19,194 bases of DNA. Origin: JBGQDM01 sp041495845 (lineage in GTDB: Bacteria; Acidobacteriota; Terriglobia; Terriglobales; Acidobacteriaceae). Under the pieces are notes generated by a model. The model made no database searches and was not told where the DNA came from. It worked only from the letters and a program-made list of their open reading frames with translations. The position numbers and the translations under genes are program-made. The stretch spans positions 1-19,194 of the forward strand of contig JBGQDM010000061.1 of NCBI GenBank assembly GCA_041495845.1, read 5' to 3'. Positions 7,371 to 14,793 of this stretch are shown here, one piece after another; position 1 is the stretch's first letter, and each line of letters begins with the position of its first letter.

Positions 7371-8246
7371 TTAGCGCAGTCCCCATTTCAGTTTGCTGCG
7401 CAGAACGTCGAAAAATGTGTCCCGGAGGCGGAGCAGCCGGAACCTGTGTTCCGACTTGCGGCAATGGACCTGGTCGCCCTGCTCGGCTGCGACGCCAACC
7501 TGCCCGTCAAAACTGAGGAATGCATCGTCGCGCGCACTTTTGATCGTAATCACGATCTCCGAAGAATCGCGCACCACCAGCGGACGATGGGTCAGCGAAT
7601 GCGGCGACACGGGTGTAATGACGAACGCTTCGGCGGAGGGCACGAGAACAGGTCCGCCAGCGGCCAGCGAGTAAGCGGTGGAGCCGGTGGGAGTGGCGAC
7701 GATCAAACCATCGGCGCGGTAGCTGGAGACGAACACCCCATCCACGGAGAGGTCGAACGTGTTCAGGCGGGCCACGTTGTTCTTGCCGATGACTACCTCG
7801 TTCAAAGCGATGTGCTCTGCCACCACGCGGTTCCCGCGTTCCACCTGGCATTCCAGCAGCGAGCGTTCCTCCACCGATGCGCGGCCTCCCTGCACCGCTT
7901 CCAGCGCGGGATAGAGGTTCTGCAACGTAACTTCCGTGAGGAACCCGAGCGAACCCAGATTGACTCCCAGCACGGGCACACCGGAGCGGCCTAGGGCACG
8001 GGCAGCCGCCAGCAGAGTGCCATCGCCACCCAGGATGACGACAAAGCGCAGCGGATGTTGGCCCAGTGTTTCCCGGGGAACAAACTTGAGCCCGCTGATG
8101 TAGCTGGAGGTTTCCTGGTCGGCGATGATGCCATAGCCATGTTCCTTGAGCCAGGCAGCGAGGTCATGGATTACCTGCGCCAGTTCGGCCTTGCCGGGCT
8201 TGGAGATGATGGCAACGAGTTGCGGGGAGCTCGCCGGTTGGGGCAT
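7371..8246 (-). CDS. nadK: NAD kinase
   Basis: NAD kinase phosphorylates NAD to NADP in the cytoplasm, using ATP or polyphosphate depending on lineage. The 291-residue protein has the catalytic GGDGT motif (73-77, D75) and the GVNLGSLGFLTE stretch (94-105). It also has the NAD-binding NEVVIGKNNVARL (149-161) and ADGLIVATPTGSTAYSLAAGGP (178-199), here described in two overlapping blocks. Length and motif order are typical. The ATG at 8246 places the first beta strand (VAIISKPG) at residue 11. The ribosome site is weak. A TACAAT lies about 19 bp upstream (8270-8265) without a convincing -35. The gene follows an aminotransferase and, one gene further up, tlyA; the tlyA-nadK pairing is common in bacteria. 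Presence beside a polyphosphate/phosphate cluster is noted, but a polyphosphate-using type cannot be read from the sequence. Confidence 0.96.
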   Translation of the reverse strand: MPQPASSPQLVAIISKPGKAELAQVIHDLAAWLKEHGYGIIADQETSSYISGLKFVPRETLGQHPLRFVVILGGDGTLLAAARALGRSGVPVLGVNLGSLGFLTEVTLQNLYPALEAVQGGRASVEERSLLECQVERGNRVVAEHIALNEVVIGKNNVARLNTFDLSVDGVFVSSYRADGLIVATPTGSTAYSLAAGGPVLVPSAEAFVITPVSPHSLTHRPLVVRDSSEIVITIKSARDDAFLSFDGQVGVAAEQGDQVHCRKSEHRFRLLRLRDTFFDVLRSKLKWGLR

Positions 8247-8324
8247 AGGAGTGGAAAACTCTAGATTGTACAGAATCGGCCGGAAGAAGGCGGCGGAAGG
8301 TTGCGGCGATTCATTCGGCCCTGC

Positions 8325-9446
8325 TCAGGCCTTCGCTTCCAGGTAGGCGCTCAGGCGCTGGAGCGCTTCGGGCATGCTCTTGCGACCGGTGCCGAAGCGG
8401 ATGTGGCGGGGCTCGTCATAGACAATGCCGGGAAGCAGCATGACTCCGGCCTGCCGCACCAGGTCGTCGCAGAATTCCATCACATCACGTTCTGGTCTGA
8501 AGCGCGCGAACGCCATGGGGCTGGCGTTCGGTTTGACCCAGGCGAAGAGGTCGGAGCGCTGCTGGAAAAAAGTCTCCAGGAGCGCCAGATTGCTGTGCAC
8601 GATCCCAAGGTTACGGTCAATGAGCACTTGCCGGTGGCGCAACGCAAGATCGGTGAGGAACTCGCTCGGGCCGCTGCTACAGATGGTGGTGTAGTACTTG
8701 AACTCCAGGCAACGCCGCAGGACGGAACGGTTGCGCGACACAAGCCATCCAAGGCGTAGCCCGGGCAGGCCGTAGGTCTTGCTCATGGAGCCCAGGCTGA
8801 TGGCACCCTCGTAGGCGTCGCAACCGGCAGGCAAGCGTGTACTGGGATCGTGCTCCAGTTCCCGGAAGACCTCATCACAAAACAGAAGAATGCCGCGCTC
8901 TCGGCAGAGCCCGACCACGGCATCGAAGACCTCGCGGCACATGAGCAAACCGGTGGGATTGTGCGGCGTACAGATGTAAAGCATGCGGGTGGTGGGGCGG
9001 AGGAGCCCGCGAAGAGCGTCGAGGTCATGGGCCCAGTCATCTTGTGGACGCCGGCGCCACTCGCTGATGTCCGCGCCCGTGCTGCGGGCAACTTCCAGGC
9101 CACTCTCGAAGCAAGGGGTTTCGACAATGGCATGGTCGCCGGGCGCAAGCAGGGCGTTGTAGACAACAAAAATCCCTTCCTCCGCGGACGACATCACGAG
9201 TACATCGTCGGGCGCAGCGGTTGGGTAGATTCCCGCGATGGCTTTCCGCAACGGCGGCGCGCCCGGGGCCTCCGTGTACCCGCACCAGTGCTGAAGAAAT
9301 TGATCGTGCGCGCCGGGCTCGAGGGCAAGCACATCCTGAATGGTTCGCGACTCCGCATCCGAACTGCTGAGCAGGTAACGGGCGGAGAATTCGTGCTTGG
9401 CGAAGTAGTGCTCGATGCGGAAAGGCCGGATTTGCATAGCAGCCAT
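8325..9446 (-). CDS. PLP-dependent class I/II aminotransferase, substrate unknown
   Basis: A 373-residue fold-type I aminotransferase. It shows the PHNPTG motif (161-166, N163), the cofactor aspartate in CDEVF (D191), the Schiff-base lysine K223 in SMSKTYGLPGLRLGW, and a carboxylate-binding arginine R350 in HIRFGTGRK. The length is slightly shorter than the common 390-400. The start is uncertain: ATG 9446 and ATG 9437 are both in frame with weak ribosome sites, and the conserved region PFRIEHYFAKHEFSARYLL begins right after either. That N-terminus resembles a subgroup of small aminotransferases that includes capreomycidine-synthase-like enzymes, but the similarity is from memory and does not set the substrate. 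It sits between tlyA (90 bp) and nadK (78 bp) on the same strand, an unusual interruption of a frequent pair. Cytoplasmic; reversible amino-group transfer is the expected chemistry. Confidence 0.88.
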   Translation of the reverse strand: MAAMQIRPFRIEHYFAKHEFSARYLLSSSDAESRTIQDVLALEPGAHDQFLQHWCGYTEAPGAPPLRKAIAGIYPTAAPDDVLVMSSAEEGIFVVYNALLAPGDHAIVETPCFESGLEVARSTGADISEWRRRPQDDWAHDLDALRGLLRPTTRMLYICTPHNPTGLLMCREVFDAVVGLCRERGILLFCDEVFRELEHDPSTRLPAGCDAYEGAISLGSMSKTYGLPGLRLGWLVSRNRSVLRRCLEFKYYTTICSSGPSEFLTDLALRHRQVLIDRNLGIVHSNLALLETFFQQRSDLFAWVKPNASPMAFARFRPERDVMEFCDDLVRQAGVMLLPGIVYDEPRHIRFGTGRKSMPEALQRLSAYLEAKA

Positions 9447-9536
9447 TCTGGCAGGCGCGCGAGCGCAGGTCTAGGCAAGATGGGTGTTTCGGGCGGATGA
9501 ATTGTTTTCATGCTGAATATGCGAATCAATACGGGC

Positions 9537-10283
9537 TCAAAATTCCGCGTAGAGCAGGAATTCGCGATTGCCTTCCGCGCCGAAAATGGGCGACTCGAGG
9601 ACGCGGGTAACCGTACATCCCAACGCGAGCACGCAGCCACGGATCTTTTCGACAGCCCGCTCCTGGACTGCGGCATCGCGCACAATTCCGCCTTTGCCCA
9701 CGTGTTCCCTGCCCGCTTCGAACTGGGGCTTCACCAAAACCACCAGCCAACGGCCTCGGCGCGAGGCAGGGTCGGGAAACGCCGACGCTATCACCGCGGG
9801 GAGCACCAGCGTGGCCGAGATGAAAGACACGTCCATGACGATGGCATCCACCGATTCGCCGAGTTGAGTAGGAGTGAGGTGGCGAGCATTACAATTTTCC
9901 AGCAGGCGGACGCGCGCATCCTGGCGCAGGGACATGGCGATCTGGCCGTGGCCCGTGTCCACGGCAATCACGCGGGCGGCGCCGTGCTGCAGCAGGCAGT
10001 CAGTAAAGCCGCCGGTAGATGCGCCCACGTCGAGGCAAGCCTTTCCCACGACGGAGAGATTCCACTCGCGCAGCGCGTGTTCGAGTTTGAGGCCACCACG
10101 GCTCACGTAGCGCGGCTGCTCGGCAAGCAGGCGGATGACGGCATCCACGGGCACGCTGGCTCCCGCCTTTTCGACTTTCTGCTCGTCCACCAGAACGTTT
10201 CCCGCCAGAATCAACGCCTGGGCGCGCTCGCGCGAAGACGCCAGACCGCGTTCCAACAGCAGTTTGTCGAGGCGGGTTTTCAT
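9537..10283 (-). CDS. tlyA: TlyA family rRNA 2'-O-methyltransferase / hemolysin A-like
   Basis: TlyA proteins methylate the 2'-hydroxyl of cytidines in rRNA, and some are also described as hemolysins. The 248-residue protein begins with an S4 RNA-binding domain (RLDKLLLERGLASSRERAQALI, residues about 4-25). An FtsJ-like methyltransferase follows, with YVSRGGLKLEHAL (59-71, K66) and the SAM-binding LDVGASTGGFTDCLL (84-98). Further on are MDVSFIS (D151), LVKPQFEAG (K185) and GNREF (E241), matching the K-D-K-E catalytic pattern. I place the start at ATG 10283, where the S4 domain begins; an in-frame ATG at 10337 would add 18 unconserved-looking residues and place the start inside a repeat-rich intergenic region. 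The ribosome site is weak at both. It lies downstream of a probable terminator after the M48 gene, so it likely has its own promoter. Confidence 0.93.
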   Translation of the reverse strand: MKTRLDKLLLERGLASSRERAQALILAGNVLVDEQKVEKAGASVPVDAVIRLLAEQPRYVSRGGLKLEHALREWNLSVVGKACLDVGASTGGFTDCLLQHGAARVIAVDTGHGQIAMSLRQDARVRLLENCNARHLTPTQLGESVDAIVMDVSFISATLVLPAVIASAFPDPASRRGRWLVVLVKPQFEAGREHVGKGGIVRDAAVQERAVEKIRGCVLALGCTVTRVLESPIFGAEGNREFLLYAEF

Positions 10284-10307
10284 GCCGGAACAATTCGCAC
10301 TTGGTTC

Positions 10308-10384
10308 AGTGCAAAATGTGTAACACGTTTGTAACAAAATGGCTTAGCCATGGAGTTTCCTTTTTTTCCACAGAGTTTTGCACA
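10308..10384. promoter_or_regulatory. cluster of DnaA-box-like 9-mers and an 11-bp direct repeat
   Basis: Against the relaxed DnaA-box consensus TTWTNCACA, two exact matches lie on the plus strand: TTTTCCACA (10364-10372) and TTTTGCACA (10376-10384). Two 8-of-9 matches lie on the minus strand: TTTTGCACT (10316-10308) and TGTTACACA (10325-10317). The same region holds TGTAACA twice with an 11-bp period (10319-10325 and 10330-10336), a short palindrome ATGGC-TTA-GCCAT (10339-10351) and a T-rich run. A DnaA-binding, titration or regulatory role for tlyA is inferred. Confidence 0.35.
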
Positions 10385-10393
10385 GGTGTGTTG

Positions 10394-10414
10394 AAAAATG
10401 CGGCGGAATCGCCG
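10394..10414 (-). terminator. intrinsic terminator after the M48 peptidase gene
   Basis: On the minus strand CGGCG-ATTC-CGCCG (10414-10401) forms a 5-bp GC stem with a 4-base loop, followed after two bases by TTTTT (10398-10394). It lies about 34 bp past the M48 stop, the expected place for a rho-independent terminator. The stem is short but entirely G-C. Confidence 0.55.
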
Positions 10415-10447
10415 GGCTCCAAACGCCAGCCACAGGTTCTCAGTCCT

Positions 10448-11833
10448 TCAGCGCAGTTGGACGCTCCCCAGAATCAAGTCGAAGGCCGGCGCCAGATTGG
10501 CAAAATCCGGCTGCGGCGCTACAAACAGGAAATAGAGCACCACTCCATTGCGCGTTGCCACGGTGACCAGGCGAATCTGTTCGGGCAGAGGGTTGCCATC
10601 CGGCCCAAACACCGGAGAAATACTGCTCAGGCGCAGGGACTTGGCACGCTGTCCAGACACGCCAACATCCACCGGGCGGCTGGTGGCCTGGAGGTTGGGA
10701 TTGGAACTGCTAAGACTGCGGACGAGATCCTGCGTGGCTTCGTCAAGCGAGCGCGACCGGGGGCGGAAGCCGTTGATCAAAACTCCGTAGGCTACGTGCC
10801 CTTCCGTCGCACCCGACGGTGGGGCAATGCTGATGCTGGAATTGGCGTCGCCATCCACCCGCCAGTTGGCCGGATACGAAACCAGAAAAGCGTTGTGCTG
10901 GAAAATCTGCGTTCCGTTCGCTGGGGCGACCTGTTCGGGAGACAGTCGCGGCAGCTTGACGTCTTTCACTGGTGCCGCAGTTGAACCGGTTGCGCCGGGC
11001 TTTACTTCCTTAGCCAGCGCCTGAATTTTTTCAAACTCGGCTTGGTCCAGGGCCGGGTAGTTCTTGCGCGGAAACCGGGCGACGGTCGCCGAGACCCGCT
11101 GCGCGCGATTACCCGGATCAGGATGGCTGCTCAGGAACTGCGGGCCGCGTCCACCGCCCTTGCTCTGCAGCTTGGTGAAAAACTCAGCCATGGAGAAGGG
11201 GTCGTAGTCCACGTCATAGAGAATCTGGGCGCCGACCAGGTCGGCCTCGCGCTCCGCGTCCCGCGAATACTTGAGGAAAACGGAACCCGCCGTGACGTTG
11301 ATGCCGAGTTGGGCCAGTTCACCGACAATGCCCCCAACCTGACTCCCCAGAACCGCGCCGAGGATGGTTAACGGAATCGCAGTGCGTTGTTTCTTGGTGG
11401 CGTCGCGCGTGGAGTGGCGCATGGCCACGTGCGAAATCTCATGCCCCAGCACGCCCGCCACTTCTTCTTCGTTGTCCGCTTCCAGAATGATTCCGAGGTT
11501 CATGTAGACGGGTCCGCCGGGAAGCGCAAAGGCGTTGATGTCCTTGGAATTTACGACTTTGAAGGTGTAGGGGTATTTGTAGTTCGGTGTTTTTTCCAGC
11601 AGGCGCTGGCCGAGTTTACGAACGTAGACGGAAATCGGATTCTCTGCCGCCAGGATGGGAAGTTGGCGTTCCGCTTCAGCCGAAGCCTTGCGGCCAATCT
11701 GGATTTCCTGTTCTTCGGTGTAGGAGTTCGGACCCTTGGGAACGGTGTTAAGGCGGCCGTTGACGACCGACTGCGAGTGAACTGGGGGGACCAGCGCGCA
11801 GCACAGGAGCAGAACCAGAAGGTACGGGCGCAT
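10448..11833 (-). CDS. secreted M48 family metalloprotease, BepA/YfgC-like, with C-terminal extension
   Basis: A 461-residue zinc metalloprotease with an N-terminal signal peptide (MRPYLLVLLLCCALVPPVHS). A cysteine pair at C11-C12 leaves a lipoprotein possible but not clearly motif-like. The catalytic HEISH is at 131-135, and the third zinc ligand is probably E194 in SRDAEREAD. The SSHPDPGNRAQRV motif near 235-247 is typical of BepA/YfgC proteins, which handle outer-membrane proteins in the periplasm. Residues 150-175 are hydrophobic and glycine-rich. After a linker (about 275-310), a second domain (about 315-461) begins FQHNAFLVSYPANWRV; it looks like a PsbP/DUF1795-type fold, replacing the TPR repeats that BepA has. 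The ATG at 11833 has AGGA about 8 bases upstream, and the gene starts 9 bp after the phosphoesterase stop, so the two are almost surely co-transcribed. Confidence 0.91.
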   Translation of the reverse strand: MRPYLLVLLLCCALVPPVHSQSVVNGRLNTVPKGPNSYTEEQEIQIGRKASAEAERQLPILAAENPISVYVRKLGQRLLEKTPNYKYPYTFKVVNSKDINAFALPGGPVYMNLGIILEADNEEEVAGVLGHEISHVAMRHSTRDATKKQRTAIPLTILGAVLGSQVGGIVGELAQLGINVTAGSVFLKYSRDAEREADLVGAQILYDVDYDPFSMAEFFTKLQSKGGGRGPQFLSSHPDPGNRAQRVSATVARFPRKNYPALDQAEFEKIQALAKEVKPGATGSTAAPVKDVKLPRLSPEQVAPANGTQIFQHNAFLVSYPANWRVDGDANSSISIAPPSGATEGHVAYGVLINGFRPRSRSLDEATQDLVRSLSSSNPNLQATSRPVDVGVSGQRAKSLRLSSISPVFGPDGNPLPEQIRLVTVATRNGVVLYFLFVAPQPDFANLAPAFDLILGSVQLR

Positions 11834-11842
11834 ATTTCTATC

Positions 11843-14656
11843 CTAATCGGTTCTCCGGGCGTGCGCCGAAGCCGGCAGCACCGTGTGCCGGGGCGCCGGC
11901 ATGGGCGTATTCCCCTTGCGATCGCGCCACAGGATCACGTTGAGCAGCCGGGCATCGGCAGCGTCGGCGTGGGAGAAGTCCATGCGCGCAGATTCCCGGG
12001 CGCCGGCGGCAGTGGACTTGTTGGCCTGATAGATCAGGCTGTTGTCGCGGTTGCGGTAGTCAGCGGTGTAGGGCGTTTGATTGCCTGCGCCCGAGAACAT
12101 CGAGATCATGAGCGGCGCCCAGGCGTCATTCTGGTTCATGGGCGGCAAGCCGAGGACCGCTTCGAGGGTATGCACCAGATTCACCGTAGTGAAGAAACCA
12201 TGTTCGAGGTGAGGTTGCTGCGCCGAGCCCGGCGAATATTTGCTGATCACCAACGCCATGCTGCGATGGGCGTCGACGTGGTCGGGACCGTCCTGGGCAT
12301 CATCCTCGACGATCAAGATGGCAGTGTCGTCCCAGTAGTGGCTGTGGGAGACTGCCTCCACCACGCGCCCGACCGCCAGGTCGTTGTCGGCGACGGAAGC
12401 AGCCGGGGTTGGGAAATGCGGGTGCGTCCCAGCAGTGTGGTCGTTTCCCAGCCGAAGCAGCACGTAGTTGGGAAGTTCTCCACTCTTGTTGCCCAGCTTG
12501 CGGGCACGAACAAAATCAGCAAACTCGTTCAGAAATTCGTCGACGCGGAGCTGATCGGGATAGTCTTCCTTGAAATCGGCAAAACGCGGGTCAAAGTGGT
12601 CGCGCAGTTCGGGCTTGGACGCGAGGTTGCGCAAAAGTACCGGAATCGGCCACTGGTAAGGGTTAGGACTGCCCTTAGGCTGACCGAGATGCGAAGGCAG
12701 AGGCTCGCCGGGAGGGATCGCAATTTCGGAGCAAGCTTCTCCCGGAGGCGAGGGCGTACCTAGTTTCGGCGAGGGCTGGCCTTGACGCTTCTTTTCGCAC
12801 CATTCGCTGGCCACAAATTCTCCGTAATGGCGATATGAGAGACCGTGGCGCGCGGCATTGCCCCAGAGATAGCCGGTGGCGGGCTCGCTGACGTCGGGCT
12901 CGTTCTTGAACAGCGGATATTCATCGCCCACCTGGCCTTCGTAATCGTAGGTGCGTTCGCGACTGCGATAGCCGATTTGCCAGGTCTTCTCGTTGTAGTC
13001 GGTGGTAGTGGCAGCCGTCGACCAGAGGTGTCCGTCGCCGGAAACTTCGCCGGAATCGTAGAAATTGTCGAGCACGCCGAACTGCAAAGCCAGCTTGTGC
13101 TGGTTGGGAGTAATGTCGTTCCCATATAGATTTAGCGTGGAATCCCCATCTCCTACTTTAAGGTCGCCGAGGACCTGATCGTAGGTCCGATTTTCCTTGA
13201 TGATGTAGATGACATGGCGGATCGGGTTGGCGCCGCCAGGAAAAACCGCCTTCCCCGGATCGGAGAGCAGCAGGTTCTGCTCCTCCGCCTGGTGTGTGAA
13301 TTCTGACAGGGCGCGGTCCAGGTCCGCGAGCGGCAGCCGGGCCAGCGAACCGTGGATCAAAGTCGGAATGTACGGAAAATTCTTGCGGCGCTTCGAGTTG
13401 TCCGCCGCGCCCCGTTCGGCATTCGGTCCAGAACCTTGACCCTTGCCACTGGCGATCAGCAACTCGTTCCCGCGGACCGCCAGCGCCGTCGGATACCACT
13501 CGGTGGGAATAAACCCATGCGCCGCAATGGGCGTGGCTGTGGAACCAGCCGCTGTAGCCGGATCAATCACTGCGATGGAGTTGGTGCCGGCATTGGCCAC
13601 GAAAAGCTGCCGTCCATCCGCCGACTGCGCCAGCGCGTTAGGAACGGCTCCCGCAAACTTCTGCCCGGGCAGCGCCGTGGAAAAGATGCGCTGCACCTGG
13701 CCGGAAGCGGTGGCGATCACGGCTACGGCATCCGCGTTCGCGAGGGCAACGTAAAGCGAATTCTCGTCCGGGGAAAGCAACAACGCCGTCGGGTGGGAAC
13801 CCGAAGCCGTGGCAGAACTCGGCTGCAGCAGAGGAATGCGCCGCACCACCGTGCCCTTCTCCAGATCGAGTTCGGCAACCTGCGAAACATTCCACAAACT
13901 GCACCAGGCGCGGCGGCCATCGCGCGAAACGACGACCCCATAAGGGAATGAGCCGGGAACTGTCTTCAGGGTGGCGAGATCGAAGCTCGACAATTCCCTG
14001 CCCGACTGCGGATCGAGCACGATGACGGTGTCGGAAAGATTGTTCGCCACCAAAAGCTGGTCGTGGCCCTGACGGGAAAAGACAGCAATTCCGGCGGGAT
14101 AGGGGATCGCTTTGCCGCGACCGAGTTTGAAGAGTGCTTGCGCAATATGGCGGTCTGCAGCCACCGGCTGCGGCGCAATTGTCAAGAACGTTTCCGGCGT
14201 AACCTGACCTTGCGCAAAACGATAGACGGCAATGCCGTTGCCGAGATTGCCCGGCTTGACGCCGGTAGGATCCGTGATGGAGCCCATTGAGGCATAGAGG
14301 CGGGCGCCGTCGGAACTGAAGGCAAGGCCGAGAAAGTAGCTCTGATGCGCGTCCTCGCCCAAGCGGTCGTCGGGAAAATCAGCCAGTTTGCCAGTGGTAA
14401 AGTCGAGCACCGCAATCGACTGTTTGATTCCGGAGCTCACCGTGCCGTAACCGTTGTTGAGCAGCGCGGCGTAACGGCCGTCCGGGCTGATGGCAATGAC
14501 GGTAGGCAGGCTATTGGTGGGCTGCGGCGAGCCCGGCAGGGGCAGGTCAAGCACCTTGGCGGTGGGAAGATGCAGGCGGCGCGAAGAAGGAGCGCTAAAG
14601 GCGATCACGCCCAGCACCAAGAGAACGGCGGCATATCGCAAGCGATGCACACTCAC
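11843..14656 (-). CDS. secreted YncE-like beta-propeller fused to phosphoesterase domain
   Basis: A 937-residue bifunctional protein. Residues 1-22 are a signal sequence. Residues about 45-405 form repeated beta-propeller blades, each with a DG or DE turn and a VAVI- or VIVLD-type strand, as in YncE/YVTN proteins. The second half belongs to the alkaline-phosphatase-like phosphoesterase family (PF04185-type). Its motifs are HVIYIIKENRTYDQVLGDL (481-499), FGVLDNFYDSGEVSGDGH (526-543), NDHTAGTH (738-745), and the acid- and histidine-rich EDDAQDGPDHVDAHR (784-798), likely metal ligands. A proline-rich insertion lies at 625-670. The start is GTG at 14656; a second GTG at 14650 has better spacing from the GGGGG upstream. 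It follows phoU by 137 bp, which suggests a role in phosphate scavenging, and leads directly into the M48 gene. The true substrate (phosphomonoester, diester or phospholipid) is unknown. Confidence 0.9.
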   Translation of the reverse strand: MSVHRLRYAAVLLVLGVIAFSAPSSRRLHLPTAKVLDLPLPGSPQPTNSLPTVIAISPDGRYAALLNNGYGTVSSGIKQSIAVLDFTTGKLADFPDDRLGEDAHQSYFLGLAFSSDGARLYASMGSITDPTGVKPGNLGNGIAVYRFAQGQVTPETFLTIAPQPVAADRHIAQALFKLGRGKAIPYPAGIAVFSRQGHDQLLVANNLSDTVIVLDPQSGRELSSFDLATLKTVPGSFPYGVVVSRDGRRAWCSLWNVSQVAELDLEKGTVVRRIPLLQPSSATASGSHPTALLLSPDENSLYVALANADAVAVIATASGQVQRIFSTALPGQKFAGAVPNALAQSADGRQLFVANAGTNSIAVIDPATAAGSTATPIAAHGFIPTEWYPTALAVRGNELLIASGKGQGSGPNAERGAADNSKRRKNFPYIPTLIHGSLARLPLADLDRALSEFTHQAEEQNLLLSDPGKAVFPGGANPIRHVIYIIKENRTYDQVLGDLKVGDGDSTLNLYGNDITPNQHKLALQFGVLDNFYDSGEVSGDGHLWSTAATTTDYNEKTWQIGYRSRERTYDYEGQVGDEYPLFKNEPDVSEPATGYLWGNAARHGLSYRHYGEFVASEWCEKKRQGQPSPKLGTPSPPGEACSEIAIPPGEPLPSHLGQPKGSPNPYQWPIPVLLRNLASKPELRDHFDPRFADFKEDYPDQLRVDEFLNEFADFVRARKLGNKSGELPNYVLLRLGNDHTAGTHPHFPTPAASVADNDLAVGRVVEAVSHSHYWDDTAILIVEDDAQDGPDHVDAHRSMALVISKYSPGSAQQPHLEHGFFTTVNLVHTLEAVLGLPPMNQNDAWAPLMISMFSGAGNQTPYTADYRNRDNSLIYQANKSTAAGARESARMDFSHADAADARLLNVILWRDRKGNTPMPAPRHTVLPASAHARRTD

Positions 14657-14671
14657 CCCCGAAGGGAATGT

Positions 14672-14678
14672 TGTAACA
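14672..14678 (-). promoter_or_regulatory. TGTTACA heptamer upstream of the phosphoesterase gene
   Basis: The minus strand reads CGTGTTACAACATT here, close to CGTGTTACACATT upstream of tlyA. It lies 15 bp from the GTG start. No second copy is seen at an 11-bp offset. A shared regulator is only a possibility. Confidence 0.25.
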
Positions 14679-14695
14679 CGAGACGGAGGGCGGGT

Positions 14696-14768
14696 GCCCT
14701 CACCTGCCCATCCGAGCGGCAGCTCGGAAAGCCCTTGGCGAGCTCCGCTCGCCTGCCCGGACGAGGGC
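14696..14768. repeat. structured intergenic element with two hairpins inside an outer stem
   Basis: GCCCTC (14696-14701) pairs with GAGGGC (14763-14768) as an outer stem. Inside are two perfect hairpins: CCGAGC-GGCA-GCTCGG (14712-14727) and GGCGAGC-TCC-GCTCGCC (14737-14753). The pairing is visible directly. It lies between phoU and the phosphoesterase, so it may be a REP-like repeat, a transcript-stabilising structure or an attenuator. No U-tract follows on either strand. Confidence 0.6.
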
Positions 14769-14793
14769 GTCTGGGCCTACGTGGTTCTCCGCT

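Noticed and set aside
10284..10337. Extended tlyA start at 10337
   Set aside because: The added 18 residues precede the S4 domain without resemblance to TlyA proteins and lie in repeat-rich intergenic DNA.
10339..10351. ATGGC-TTA-GCCAT palindrome with a following T-rich stretch as a terminator on the minus strand
   Set aside because: The stem is short and only partly G-C, the T run is interrupted, and a better terminator for the M48 gene lies closer to its stop at 10394-10414.
11387..12763. Open frame of 458 codons on the plus strand
   Set aside because: It lies wholly opposite the phosphoesterase and M48 genes, whose domains are intact. Its translation shows no family motif, so it is a by-product of GC-rich codon use.
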